From an uncultured Bacteroidales bacterium (GTDB taxonomy: Bacteria; Bacteroidota; Bacteroidia; Bacteroidales; Tenuifilaceae), in assembly GCA_937915475.1 (NCBI GenBank), contig CALGIR010000097.1, forward strand, positions 1 through 32,402: 32,402 bases of DNA, given 5' to 3'. The position numbers were made by a program, and so were the translations under genes. Shown here piece after piece: positions 8,728 to 15,204 of the stretch (positions are counted from its first letter, which is position 1; every line of letters begins with the position of its first letter). The notes below the pieces were generated by a model. It did no database searches and was not told where the DNA came from. It worked only from the letters and a program-made list of their open reading frames with translations.

Positions 8728-9561
8728 ATGGAAAGGAATGTAATTGGCGTTTTCGATTCTGGCGTCGGAGGCTTAACCGTTCTAAAGGAACTTGTAGACC
8801 TTCTGCCAAATTGTTCATATATCTATTTTGCCGATACACTTAATTGCCCCTATGGACCCAAAGGGTCAAGTGAAATTATACGCCTTTCGAAAGCTATCAC
8901 AGAGTTTCTTATTAATCAAGGATGCTCAATAATTGTTGTTGCCTGTAATACCGCCACGGCAGCTGCCATTGACTATTTAAGAGCACACTACCCCATACCG
9001 TTTGTTGGCATGGAACCCGCAGTAAAACCTGCAGCATTGGCCACTAAAACAAAGTCTATTGGAGTGCTTGCCACAAAAGGCACTTTTAAGGGTAGGCTTT
9101 ACCAAGAAACAACATCAAAGTTTGCTACCAACATTAATATATGGTACCAAGTAGGTAGTGGATTGGTTGAATTGGTTGAGCAGGGTAAATTCGATACACA
9201 CGAAGCAAAAGTACTTCTAAGGAAGTACATCGACCCTATGCTAGAGAAAAACATAGATCATCTAGTTCTTGGATGCACCCATTACCCTTTTTTTATTCCA
9301 ACTCTTGCTGATATTATTCCAAAAGATATAACTATAGTTAATCCAGCGCCCTCTGTGGCCAAGCAAACAGCAAGGGTACTTGCCAAAATGCATCTGCCCA
9401 ATGCTAAACCTGCCTATAACAACAATGGTAAAGAAACTTTCGTGAAATTTTACTCAAGCGGTTCAACCGAAACCCTCCAAAGGCTAGTTAACAAGATTGA
9501 GCAGGATACGGGCATCCTTTTTAAAAATAAAATCTTTAATGCCCATACCCTATTTTTATAA
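8728..9561 (+). CDS. murI: Glutamate racemase
   Basis: 277 aa, normal length. Converts L-glutamate to D-glutamate for peptidoglycan by a cofactor-free two-base mechanism. Both catalytic cysteines are in place: Cys73 in ACNTAT and Cys183 in LGCTHYP. The N-terminal DSGVGG (10-15) and PYGPKG (41-46) motifs are also present. The gene starts 22 nt after the terminator hairpin, so it probably has its own promoter, which I cannot place confidently. It is convergent with the methyltransferase gene 49 nt downstream. Synteny with bamA and skp is standard for Bacteroidota. Confidence 0.95.
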   Translation: MERNVIGVFDSGVGGLTVLKELVDLLPNCSYIYFADTLNCPYGPKGSSEIIRLSKAITEFLINQGCSIIVVACNTATAAAIDYLRAHYPIPFVGMEPAVKPAALATKTKSIGVLATKGTFKGRLYQETTSKFATNINIWYQVGSGLVELVEQGKFDTHEAKVLLRKYIDPMLEKNIDHLVLGCTHYPFFIPTLADIIPKDITIVNPAPSVAKQTARVLAKMHLPNAKPAYNNNGKETFVKFYSSGSTETLQRLVNKIEQDTGILFKNKIFNAHTLFL

Positions 9562-9610
9562 AAACCACATGCCTGCAGCAGAAAAGTTTGCCTAAGGCTG
9601 GAACCAAAAA

Positions 9611-10663
9611 CTAACAGCTTAGCTCCCATAGCTCCACTCGCTCATTCTTTCGGATATCAGAAAGCCAACTCTTTCTGTTTGAGGGTTTCTGTTTAATTGG
9701 GATTTGAATATGGTTCACCAGTGTAAACCGTTTATGGGTAGTAACCTCATGGGCTATTGGATGCACCACGTTTAACCCAGCAGCTTGGGCAAAGGTGGAG
9801 AATAGCATAACCAGCCTACAGCCCTTAGGTAGAGCATCGCTGGCAGAACGGAAGAATCGTTCAAAAAATTCATCTTCATAGTACATAGCCAGATCAATGT
9901 TGCCATTAACCTTATCGGGAATCCAAGGTGGATTAAACACCACTAAATCCAGCTTGCTGGTATCAACATTGTTAAACAAATCGGTTTGTAGTAAAGTAAC
10001 TTGCTGGCCTCTACCCTGCCTCTGTAAATCAAGCCCGACACTGTGTATGGCATTGGGATTAATATCGGTTGCCAATACGTTGCTAATACCATGCTTTAGC
10101 ATGTAAAACGAAAGCACTCCACAGCCCGTACCCAAATCCATGGCATTGTTAATCGGCTTACTACGCTGTAGCCACTCATCGAAAAGAGTTAAATGCTCAG
10201 TGCGCGTAGGGAAATATGCACCGTAATACGGATGCACTTTATGCTGCAAGTTTGGGAACATTATACCATTGCTAAACCATTGCCAAGCACCATTAATACC
10301 AAGTATATCGGTAAAAGGAAGGTAAAACTCCGTAAGGGTTGGGTAAAACTCGGCAAGCCAGGGTATGCTTGGGGCATTGGTTAAATCTACTTGCGCATTA
10401 GCAACACGAACAAAAACCCTTTGGCATAACTCCCTTAGCATATCGCGATTAGCCCGCGACGATTCATAATCAATAATGGGGCACACCTGATTAATCTGCT
10501 TTTTTAGCCACGAGTAAAAGTCCATTGCTGTGCCATAAGTACCTTCAAAACAGTAATTTTCCCCACGCCTCAACCCCTCAAATGCCTTTCGGTTTGGCGT
10601 TGATGCCAATAGTCCAATAAAATCTTTATCATAAAGTGTTGGCTCTGGGTATTTTAGCTGCAT
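9611..10663 (-). CDS. Class I SAM-dependent methyltransferase with NPPW motif (MTS-domain type)
   Basis: 350 aa. The C-terminal half carries a Rossmann methyltransferase fold: motif I DLGTGCG at residues 176-182, an acidic residue in LATDINPNA (198-205), and NPPW at 244-247. NPPW/NPPY motifs mark methylation of exocyclic or side-chain nitrogens (RlmG/RsmC, PrmC and relatives). The N-terminal ~165 residues (CFEGTYGTAMDFYSWLKKQI, then PYYGAYFPTRTEHL) are not a domain I can name, so the substrate (rRNA, protein glutamine or a small molecule) is undetermined. The gene runs opposite to its neighbours, with an own promoter candidate upstream. It marks the boundary between the conserved block and the accessory cassette region. 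Confidence 0.75.
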   Translation of the reverse strand: MQLKYPEPTLYDKDFIGLLASTPNRKAFEGLRRGENYCFEGTYGTAMDFYSWLKKQINQVCPIIDYESSRANRDMLRELCQRVFVRVANAQVDLTNAPSIPWLAEFYPTLTEFYLPFTDILGINGAWQWFSNGIMFPNLQHKVHPYYGAYFPTRTEHLTLFDEWLQRSKPINNAMDLGTGCGVLSFYMLKHGISNVLATDINPNAIHSVGLDLQRQGRGQQVTLLQTDLFNNVDTSKLDLVVFNPPWIPDKVNGNIDLAMYYEDEFFERFFRSASDALPKGCRLVMLFSTFAQAAGLNVVHPIAHEVTTHKRFTLVNHIQIPIKQKPSNRKSWLSDIRKNERVELWELSC

Positions 10664-10684
10664 AATTCGCTTTTATAATGATGT

Positions 10685-10717
10685 CAAAGGTAGGGAAATT
10701 AAGGGTGTATTCTACAA
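10685..10717 (-). promoter_or_regulatory. Candidate promoter for the methyltransferase gene
   Basis: On the minus strand, TTG (10715-10717) and TACCTTTG (10685-10692) form a Bacteroidota-type promoter with a 22-nt spacer. The methyltransferase ATG begins 21 nt downstream of the -7 box. Confidence 0.45.
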
Positions 10718-10916
10718 GTCTGGGTGCGGCTTATAGTTTCGTCAAAAACAGGACAGCAATAGCACAAAGGGCGAATAGAACTACCCTCAACTCCCATCAA
10801 ATGAAATTAGCAAGTATTTACATGACGATAAACTACATATCAAGTACTTCTTGTCATGTTTTTCATATGTTCTAAACCCCTATACTAGTAAGACAAAGCG
10901 TAAATCACATCACAAA

Positions 10917-10968
10917 ACATGTTACTTAACATATATAGGGGGGGGCAGGTTTGTATGCTATACTTTTG
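10917..10968 (+). promoter_or_regulatory. Cassette 1 promoter: dyad operator, poly-G tract and TAnnTTTG box
   Basis: From upstream to downstream: an 18-bp dyad at 10917-10934 (ACATGTTA-CT-TAACATAT, one mismatch), eight consecutive G at 10938-10945, and the -7 box TACTTTTG at 10961-10968. There is no TTG at -33; the G tract occupies that place. The dyad is centred about 35 bp before the -7 box, where a class II activator would bind. The same order and nearly the same spacing recur before cassette 2. This suggests activator-dependent expression, but the regulator is unknown. Confidence 0.55.
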
Positions 10969-10972
10969 TATG

Positions 10973-11273
10973 TTTGGTATAAGTATACGTTTGCGTAAAG
11001 TTTAACCAGTACGAAAGGAGGCCATAAAACCAGCTTAACCCAACCCCGAACAACCGCTGCAAGGCAATGGTTGCAAGGCGTAACTTCCAGAACGTAGGAC
11101 GTTCCGAAAAAATGCTAACTACCTAAACGCCACTGGGGAAAACCCAAGCCCCGCAAAAGTGAGGTGGGGTTACCCAAACCCTAAGGGACAAAAAAAGCGC
11201 AGCAACCCGAAATAAACCCTCTGGATAAGGTGGGCTGCCGCGCAGAGTGTAAAACATACAAATATAACGAAAA
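10973..11273 (+). ncRNA. Conserved structured 5' leader RNA, cassette 1
   Basis: About 300 nt between the -7 box and the peptide start, closely matching 13568-13866 (about 86% by eye, one or two single-base indels). Recognisable elements in order: AGTACGAAAGGAG at 11008-11020, like a GNRA-capped bulged-G loop; a hairpin TGCAA-(8 nt)-TTGCA flanked by CGC/GCG near 11055-11080; a hairpin at 11082-11103 with compensatory changes relative to copy 2; GCAAAAGTGAGGTGGGG near 11157; and a 3' stem (11197-11208 with 11232-11243) whose loop CTCTG (11219-11223) can pair with CAGAG (11243-11247), giving a pseudoknot. The whole homologous block starts at 10872. I do not recognise a known riboswitch or RNA family. 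Transcription into the downstream gene is inferred from the promoter and orientation. Confidence 0.6.
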
Positions 11274-11546
11274 ATGAAAAAAATAATTTATGCTTTTGTA
11301 ATAATAGTTGCCTTGGTTATTAGTGTTTTAACAATAAAAACTTATGCGCAAGATCAGCCTGATATTATTATGAGTACAGATGATGCCAGTGGCGGTGGAG
11401 GCAGCAGTGACGACTGTAATCTCTGCAAAGTAAAAAACATATGGGGAATTGTGAAATTCTCTTGCAAATCGACTCCACGCATCAATAAGTGCACAACCTT
11501 TGAAGGAAATAGTCATATATCATGTGACAATGCATCAAGTTGCTAA
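11274..11546 (+). CDS. Short secreted Cys-rich peptide precursor, cassette 1 (NVEALA-like)
   Basis: 90 aa. N-terminal signal sequence (KK followed by a hydrophobic run to about residue 24, likely cleavage after TYA at 25). The mature part has an acidic, Gly-rich linker (DDASGGGGSSDD) and six cysteines at 48, 51, 64, 73, 84 and 90, an even number that could form three disulfides. Short secreted peptides of the NVEALA type lie next to TolB-like/BF3164 propeller lipoproteins in Bacteroidota, and this gene has the same neighbourhood. Similarity to NVEALA itself is weak, so the family link is inference from size, signal and context. The ATG at 11274 is preceded by an A-rich stretch conserved with cassette 2. 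A strong hairpin follows the stop. Confidence 0.65.
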   Translation: MKKIIYAFVIIVALVISVLTIKTYAQDQPDIIMSTDDASGGGGSSDDCNLCKVKNIWGIVKFSCKSTPRINKCTTFEGNSHISCDNASSC

Positions 11547-11555
11547 CTTTTTAAC

Positions 11556-11585
11556 AGTGCAGCACAGCAAATTCTGTGCTGCACT
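11556..11585 (+). terminator. Intergenic hairpin between peptide and propeller genes, cassette 1
   Basis: A perfect 12-bp stem (AGTGCAGCACAG paired with CTGTGCTGCACT) with a 6-nt loop begins 9 nt after the peptide stop. It has no clear U-run behind it, so partial termination or 3'-end protection of the peptide mRNA is more likely than full termination. Cassette 2 has an unrelated hairpin at the same place. Confidence 0.7.
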
Positions 11586-11622
11586 TAAACACAAAACACC
11601 TAACCTTACAAACAAATAATTT

Positions 11623-12687
11623 ATGCTAAAGAAATATTTTTATTACTTCATTATTCTTCTAGCCTCATTGTATAATTTTGGCTGTAAAGAAACAACCAAA
11701 GAGGTGAAATATCTGCTTGAAAGTGTTCCCAATTCATCCTTAGCTGCTGAAGTCCTGAAATTTAAAGAGGGCAACAACCCCATGCTTTACAACGTAATAA
11801 ACGATAGCTTGGTGCTAGTTGAAAACTGGTCTGGTAAGCCATTCTACCTTGAACTGTTTAATTTGAATAGAAATTCATTAGTTACCAAGTTTGTCAGAAG
11901 AGGTAACGGGCCTAACGAATTCCTTTCGTGTTATGTTAGCTTCAAATCAAACACAAACCAACTACACGTTTTCGATATCGTAAAGCGACAGGGGGCGATA
12001 TATAATATTGATTCGCTACTAAAATACGGGGATCAGTACCATCCCCCAAAATTTAATGTTCCATCTTTCATAGGTAATGACATTGCAACGCTAGACACAA
12101 GCACAATACTAATATTCAACAAGTACTATGTAACCAACAAACAGTATAGCAATAATGTTTTCCCTATTTTCTCATATAATATTGAAGCGGACAAAACAGA
12201 TTTTGAGTTTATGAGCGAAAACATTAAATTCTTTACTCACAATGTCACGGATGGGTTTATTGCAGTTCATCCTACCGATGATATTATTTGGCTAATTTAT
12301 CAGGATGAGAATAGAATTGAAATATACAACAAAACCCTTGAGCTAATTAAAGCACTTATTGGACCAAAAGAGTTTAACCCCGAATATGAAATTCGTGAGG
12401 GTGATGGAATAGAAGTATCTTACAAGGTAAGAACCCGAACTTATTGGGGTTGTTTTTATAACACCAATCATATCTACATACTTTACTTTGGCGAGTGCAG
12501 CGGATTCCAAAAACAACCAGTAAACCTTTTGAAATTCACTTGGGATGGCACGCCGATTCAAAGGTTTGAGCTTGACAGAAATCTTTACACAGTATATGTT
12601 GACCCTGAAGAAAAATACGTTTATGGAACCGAGTACATACAAGGCGATTTACCAAAACTGATTAAGTATAAAATTGAACCATGGTGA
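11623..12687 (+). CDS. TolB-like/BF3164-type 6-bladed beta-propeller lipoprotein, cassette 1
   Basis: 354 aa. Type II signal sequence with a likely lipidated Cys21 (YNFGC). The mature protein has repeated blade-like strands (DSLVLVENW, QLHVFDIVKRQGAIYNID, RIEIYNKTLELIKALI, YILYFGEC). It carries RRGNGPNEFL at about 92-101, the signature seen in BF3164-like lipoproteins, where the usual form is GRGPGEF. It would be anchored in the outer or inner membrane facing the periplasm or surface. No enzyme motif is visible; the propeller is a likely binding module. The gene overlaps the next one by 7 nt (ATGGTGA), so the two are translationally coupled. Its cassette 2 counterpart is only about 30% identical but aligns closely; the RG-GP motif falls at the same residue numbers. 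Confidence 0.7.
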   Translation: MLKKYFYYFIILLASLYNFGCKETTKEVKYLLESVPNSSLAAEVLKFKEGNNPMLYNVINDSLVLVENWSGKPFYLELFNLNRNSLVTKFVRRGNGPNEFLSCYVSFKSNTNQLHVFDIVKRQGAIYNIDSLLKYGDQYHPPKFNVPSFIGNDIATLDTSTILIFNKYYVTNKQYSNNVFPIFSYNIEADKTDFEFMSENIKFFTHNVTDGFIAVHPTDDIIWLIYQDENRIEIYNKTLELIKALIGPKEFNPEYEIREGDGIEVSYKVRTRTYWGCFYNTNHIYILYFGECSGFQKQPVNLLKFTWDGTPIQRFELDRNLYTVYVDPEEKYVYGTEYIQGDLPKLIKYKIEPW

Positions 12688-13178
12688 AATATTTGTTTAT
12701 TACCGTAATTACCTGCATTGGGTTGTGCTCTTGTAACTGGGAAACAAAAAAAGCGAGTTTAGAAACAGAAGAGATACACCCTAAGGCATTCGCAACCGAA
12801 TCAATAGACTTAGGCTTTTTAGCAGAAATTAACCATGCACTATTCGAATCTCTATCGAATAAGAATGACTCTGTTGAAATAATTTATTTTGATGCTGATT
12901 GCTCAATTTGCATTGCAAAGTTTGTTAATTCAATTAAAAATTCAAAAATTAAGAAGGACTTTACCTACCTATACATTATTGCCGCAAATGATAACTTTAC
13001 AATTGAGTATTACCTTAAAGAAAATGGCATAGAACTCCACCAGAATGAACACCTTATACTAAACAAGAATTACGAGTTTGAAACCTATAATCCATTAATC
13101 AATGTAGCCGCAATTCCAAGAATTGTAACAGACTCCAAATCTGTTATTGCTAGTATTGAGTACTTGTACGATTATTAA
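12681..13178 (+). CDS. Thioredoxin-fold lipoprotein with CxxC, cassette 1
   Basis: 165 aa. Lipobox LCSC with lipidated Cys18 after a short hydrophobic signal. A thioredoxin-type active site, CSIC at residues 74-77, follows a beta strand (EIIYFDADC), and an Ile-Pro pair at 145-146 (AAIPRIV) fits the cis-proline loop opposite the active site. Length and motifs resemble TlpA-like periplasmic thiol proteins, though the CSIC pair is atypical and redox activity is inferred. The start ATG overlaps the end of the propeller gene. Near a Cys-rich secreted peptide, a role in disulfide formation or reduction of that peptide is plausible but unproven. Confidence 0.65.
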   Translation: MVKYLFITVITCIGLCSCNWETKKASLETEEIHPKAFATESIDLGFLAEINHALFESLSNKNDSVEIIYFDADCSICIAKFVNSIKNSKIKKDFTYLYIIAANDNFTIEYYLKENGIELHQNEHLILNKNYEFETYNPLINVAAIPRIVTDSKSVIASIEYLYDY

Positions 13179-13465
13179 ACATAAATTTTAACAAGAATAA
13201 AGAGAATAGCCAAAAAGGTTTTGAAAAGTGAGTAAAGTAGAGTTATTTAATTTGCATCTGTCTTAGAATGCCAAACTCACCATAAAACGGTTCTGTTGCA
13301 TCGTGTAGCATAAACCATTGTGGAATTTGTGGTTTCGACTCATGGGGTAAATTATGTAATTTCCTTTGCTTGGTTACCACACAACAACTCACCGTGCAGC
13401 AGTAAAGGTATTTGCATGCCAGTTAGCTCTATTTCAAGTGCAAATAATCATACTTTTAAGATGAC
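13179..13465 (+). other. Intergenic stretch before the cassette 2 leader
   Basis: 287 nt without a convincing gene on either strand. AT-rich at first, then mixed. No clear terminator follows the thioredoxin-like gene. The last ~45 nt (TTAGC...TATTT around 13430-13445) weakly resemble the sequence upstream of the cassette 1 leader, with a gap of about 20 nt. Confidence 0.5.
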
Positions 13466-13510
13466 CTAAACTCCAATGCCAGTAAGCCAAAGCGCAAACC
13501 ACACTATAAA

Positions 13511-13563
13511 ACATGTTATTTAACATGTACAAGAGGGGGGGGGGTATGCGTACTATACTTTTG
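13511..13563 (+). promoter_or_regulatory. Cassette 2 promoter: dyad operator, poly-G tract and TAnnTTTG box
   Basis: A perfect dyad ACATGTTA-TT-TAACATGT at 13511-13528, ten consecutive G at 13535-13544, and TACTTTTG at 13556-13563. The dyad-to-box distance is 27 nt, against 26 nt in cassette 1, although the sequence between differs and the G tracts are 10 and 8 long. Confidence 0.55.
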
Positions 13564-13567
13564 TATA

Positions 13568-13866
13568 TTTGGTATAAATAAACGTTTGCAAAAAGTATAA
13601 CTAGTACGAAAGGAGACCCTAAAACTAGCTTAACCAACACCCGAGCAGCCGCTGCAAGGCAATGGTTGCAAGGCGTAACACCTTGAATACAGGGAGTTCC
13701 GAAAAAATGCTAACTACCTAAACGCCACAGAGGGAAACCTAAGCCCCTCAAAAGTAAGGTGGGGTTACCCATACCCTAAGGGAGAAAAAAGCGCAGCAAC
13801 CCGAAATAAATCCTCTGAACAAGGTGGGCTGCCGCGCAGAGTGAAAAACAAACAAATATAACGAAA
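13568..13866 (+). ncRNA. Conserved structured 5' leader RNA, cassette 2
   Basis: Second copy of the leader; the full homologous block is 13466-13866 (401 nt against 402 nt in copy 1). Differences cluster in loops and in one hairpin (13677-13698), where U-A becomes C-G and C-G becomes U-G at paired positions, which supports an RNA structure. The loop motif AGTACGAAAGGAG lies at 13603-13615. The pseudoknot elements are at 13791-13802, 13813-13817, 13826-13837 and 13837-13841, unchanged from copy 1. The leader ends in an A-rich stretch before the ATG. Confidence 0.6.
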
Positions 13867-14052
13867 ATGAAGAAAAAAGTTATAGTTTTAACTGTAATTG
13901 CAGTTTTTGCCCTAGCAAATTTGGCTACCTTCGGGAAAGATAAACCTAAAAAACCAACTACTACTACTGAAGTAGGGTATTTCTGTTGTACAAACTTTGA
14001 AGGGTGGTGTGACTACGGTGATGTTAAAATTAATGGAGCCTTTTGGGTCTAA
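13867..14052 (+). CDS. Short secreted peptide precursor, cassette 2 (NVEALA-like)
   Basis: 61 aa. Signal sequence MKKKVIVLTVIAVFALANLA, whose FALANLA end is reminiscent of the NVEALA consensus. The mature peptide is basic then Thr-rich (KDKPKKPTTTT), with three cysteines at 40, 41 and 48 and an aromatic tail ending GAFWV. It occupies the same slot as the 90-aa six-Cys peptide of cassette 1 but shares almost no sequence beyond the N-terminal signal. The start is fixed by the conserved leader end. A 13-bp hairpin lies directly after the stop. Confidence 0.65.
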   Translation: MKKKVIVLTVIAVFALANLATFGKDKPKKPTTTTEVGYFCCTNFEGWCDYGDVKINGAFWV

Positions 14053-14058
14053 TTAATA

Positions 14059-14090
14059 AGGCTGGACTATTTATCCTAATAGTCCAGCCT
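14059..14090 (+). terminator. Intergenic hairpin between peptide and propeller genes, cassette 2
   Basis: A perfect 13-bp stem (AGGCTGGACTATT with AATAGTCCAGCCT) with a 6-nt loop sits 6 nt after the peptide stop, followed by CGTTATTTT, a weak U-rich tail. Probably a leaky terminator or mRNA stabiliser that favours the peptide over the lipoprotein genes. Confidence 0.75.
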
Positions 14091-14115
14091 CGTTATTTTC
14101 TAAAACTAAAGAGTT

Positions 14116-15204
14116 ATGATAAGATATTTTTACCTACTTATAGCATCTTTTTTATGCTTAACAAGCATCACCTCTTGTAATCATAAAACAGAAGAAGCAA
14201 AATTTGAAAATAAATTTCAGAAAAAAAAGAATCTTACTCCAGGAGAAAACTTAAAATTAAATAATGAGAATGCAAGTATTTTAGAGTTAATTATTAATGA
14301 TAGTTTGGCCTTGTTTAGACACAGACAATCAGAATACTTCTTTTCAATATATAATTTAAACAAAAGTGAGGTAGTGCATCAGTTTTGCCCAAGAGGTAAA
14401 GGCCCAGAGGAGATGATTTCTATTGGCAGTATTTGGATTAATTATGAAACCAATACGTTTTTTGTTTATGATGTTTCAAAAGAAAAGTTGTTCCTTTATT
14501 CAATTGATTGCTTACTTTCTCAAAGTTATTGTTTGCCTCAAATACTCAGTGTAAACTCACCTGACAGCATAAAAAGTATTTATGCTATGGCGCCTGTCAA
14601 TGAAAATGAAGTAGTGTGTACAGGATCATTTTATGATGGGTCACTAGCCCATTATAATTATTCTGATGGGGTAATCAAAGGGTTTTATGGTCATTACTTT
14701 GTGGATGAAAAGTATAAAAACACCCCCAATTGGCTTTTGGGTCATGCTAATCAAGGGAAAGTTCTAAGGAATCCAAATAGCAATAAGTTCATTAATGCCA
14801 CATACTATTGTGGTCATATTGAGTTTTTCTCGATAGATAATGCTAAATACAAATTAAATAACAGCCATACTATTCATCCCACAATATTTGAAAAAATCGA
14901 TTTTCCAACTGGGCATAGCACTGCTGCATTGAAAAAAGAAAACAGGCTTGGGTTTATAGATATTACGTATACCCAAGACCTTTGCTTTGCCTTATATTCT
15001 GGTCGTTCCATGAAGGATTATGGTAATGAATGTGTTTATGGACGTGATATCTACGTTTTTACATGGGAGGGTGAGCCAACTTTTCACTATCAGCTAGGAA
15101 AAGATGCAAATTCAATTGCTATAAGCAATGATGGAAAACATTTATACGCCCTAACCGTTGAAGATGACTTCTCATTGCAAAGGTTTACTTTAAATTTGGA
15201 TTGA
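14116..15204 (+). CDS. TolB-like/BF3164-type 6-bladed beta-propeller lipoprotein, cassette 2
   Basis: 362 aa. Signal ending in a good lipobox (SITSC, Cys21). Blade-like repeats and the motif CPRGKGPEEM at about 91-100 match the position of RRGNGPNEF in cassette 1. Shared phrases such as INDSLALF/INDSLVLV and NLNKSE/NLNRNS indicate paralogy at roughly 30% identity. No catalytic motif is seen. The stop TGA at 15202-15204 overlaps the next ATG by one base (TGATG), the usual sign of coupled translation. Confidence 0.7.
   Translation: MIRYFYLLIASFLCLTSITSCNHKTEEAKFENKFQKKKNLTPGENLKLNNENASILELIINDSLALFRHRQSEYFFSIYNLNKSEVVHQFCPRGKGPEEMISIGSIWINYETNTFFVYDVSKEKLFLYSIDCLLSQSYCLPQILSVNSPDSIKSIYAMAPVNENEVVCTGSFYDGSLAHYNYSDGVIKGFYGHYFVDEKYKNTPNWLLGHANQGKVLRNPNSNKFINATYYCGHIEFFSIDNAKYKLNNSHTIHPTIFEKIDFPTGHSTAALKKENRLGFIDITYTQDLCFALYSGRSMKDYGNECVYGRDIYVFTWEGEPTFHYQLGKDANSIAISNDGKHLYALTVEDDFSLQRFTLNLD

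Noticed and set aside
10678..10875. 65-aa open frame upstream of cassette 1, and the 68-aa minus-strand frame at 13434-13640
   Set aside because: They lie in promoter/leader sequence, lack recognisable protein features, and the corresponding frame is not preserved in the other leader copy.
11067..11126. 19-codon upstream ORF in the leader (also 13662-13721), starting MVARRN and ending SEKMLTT
   Set aside because: Length is kept only because the region lacks indels; codons in the variable part change amino acids freely and fit the RNA hairpin better. Not annotated as a gene.
10973..11273. Group I/II intron, rRNA fragment or known riboswitch in the leader
   Set aside because: No intron boundary or catalytic-core motifs and no intron protein; similarity to 23S rRNA is limited to one loop of about 13 nt; I do not recognise any riboswitch consensus.
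10872..13866. Leader copies as an insertion sequence or integron-type attachment site
   Set aside because: No transposase, integrase, target-site duplication or terminal inverted repeats were found around the copies; the leader always sits in the same orientation before a gene.
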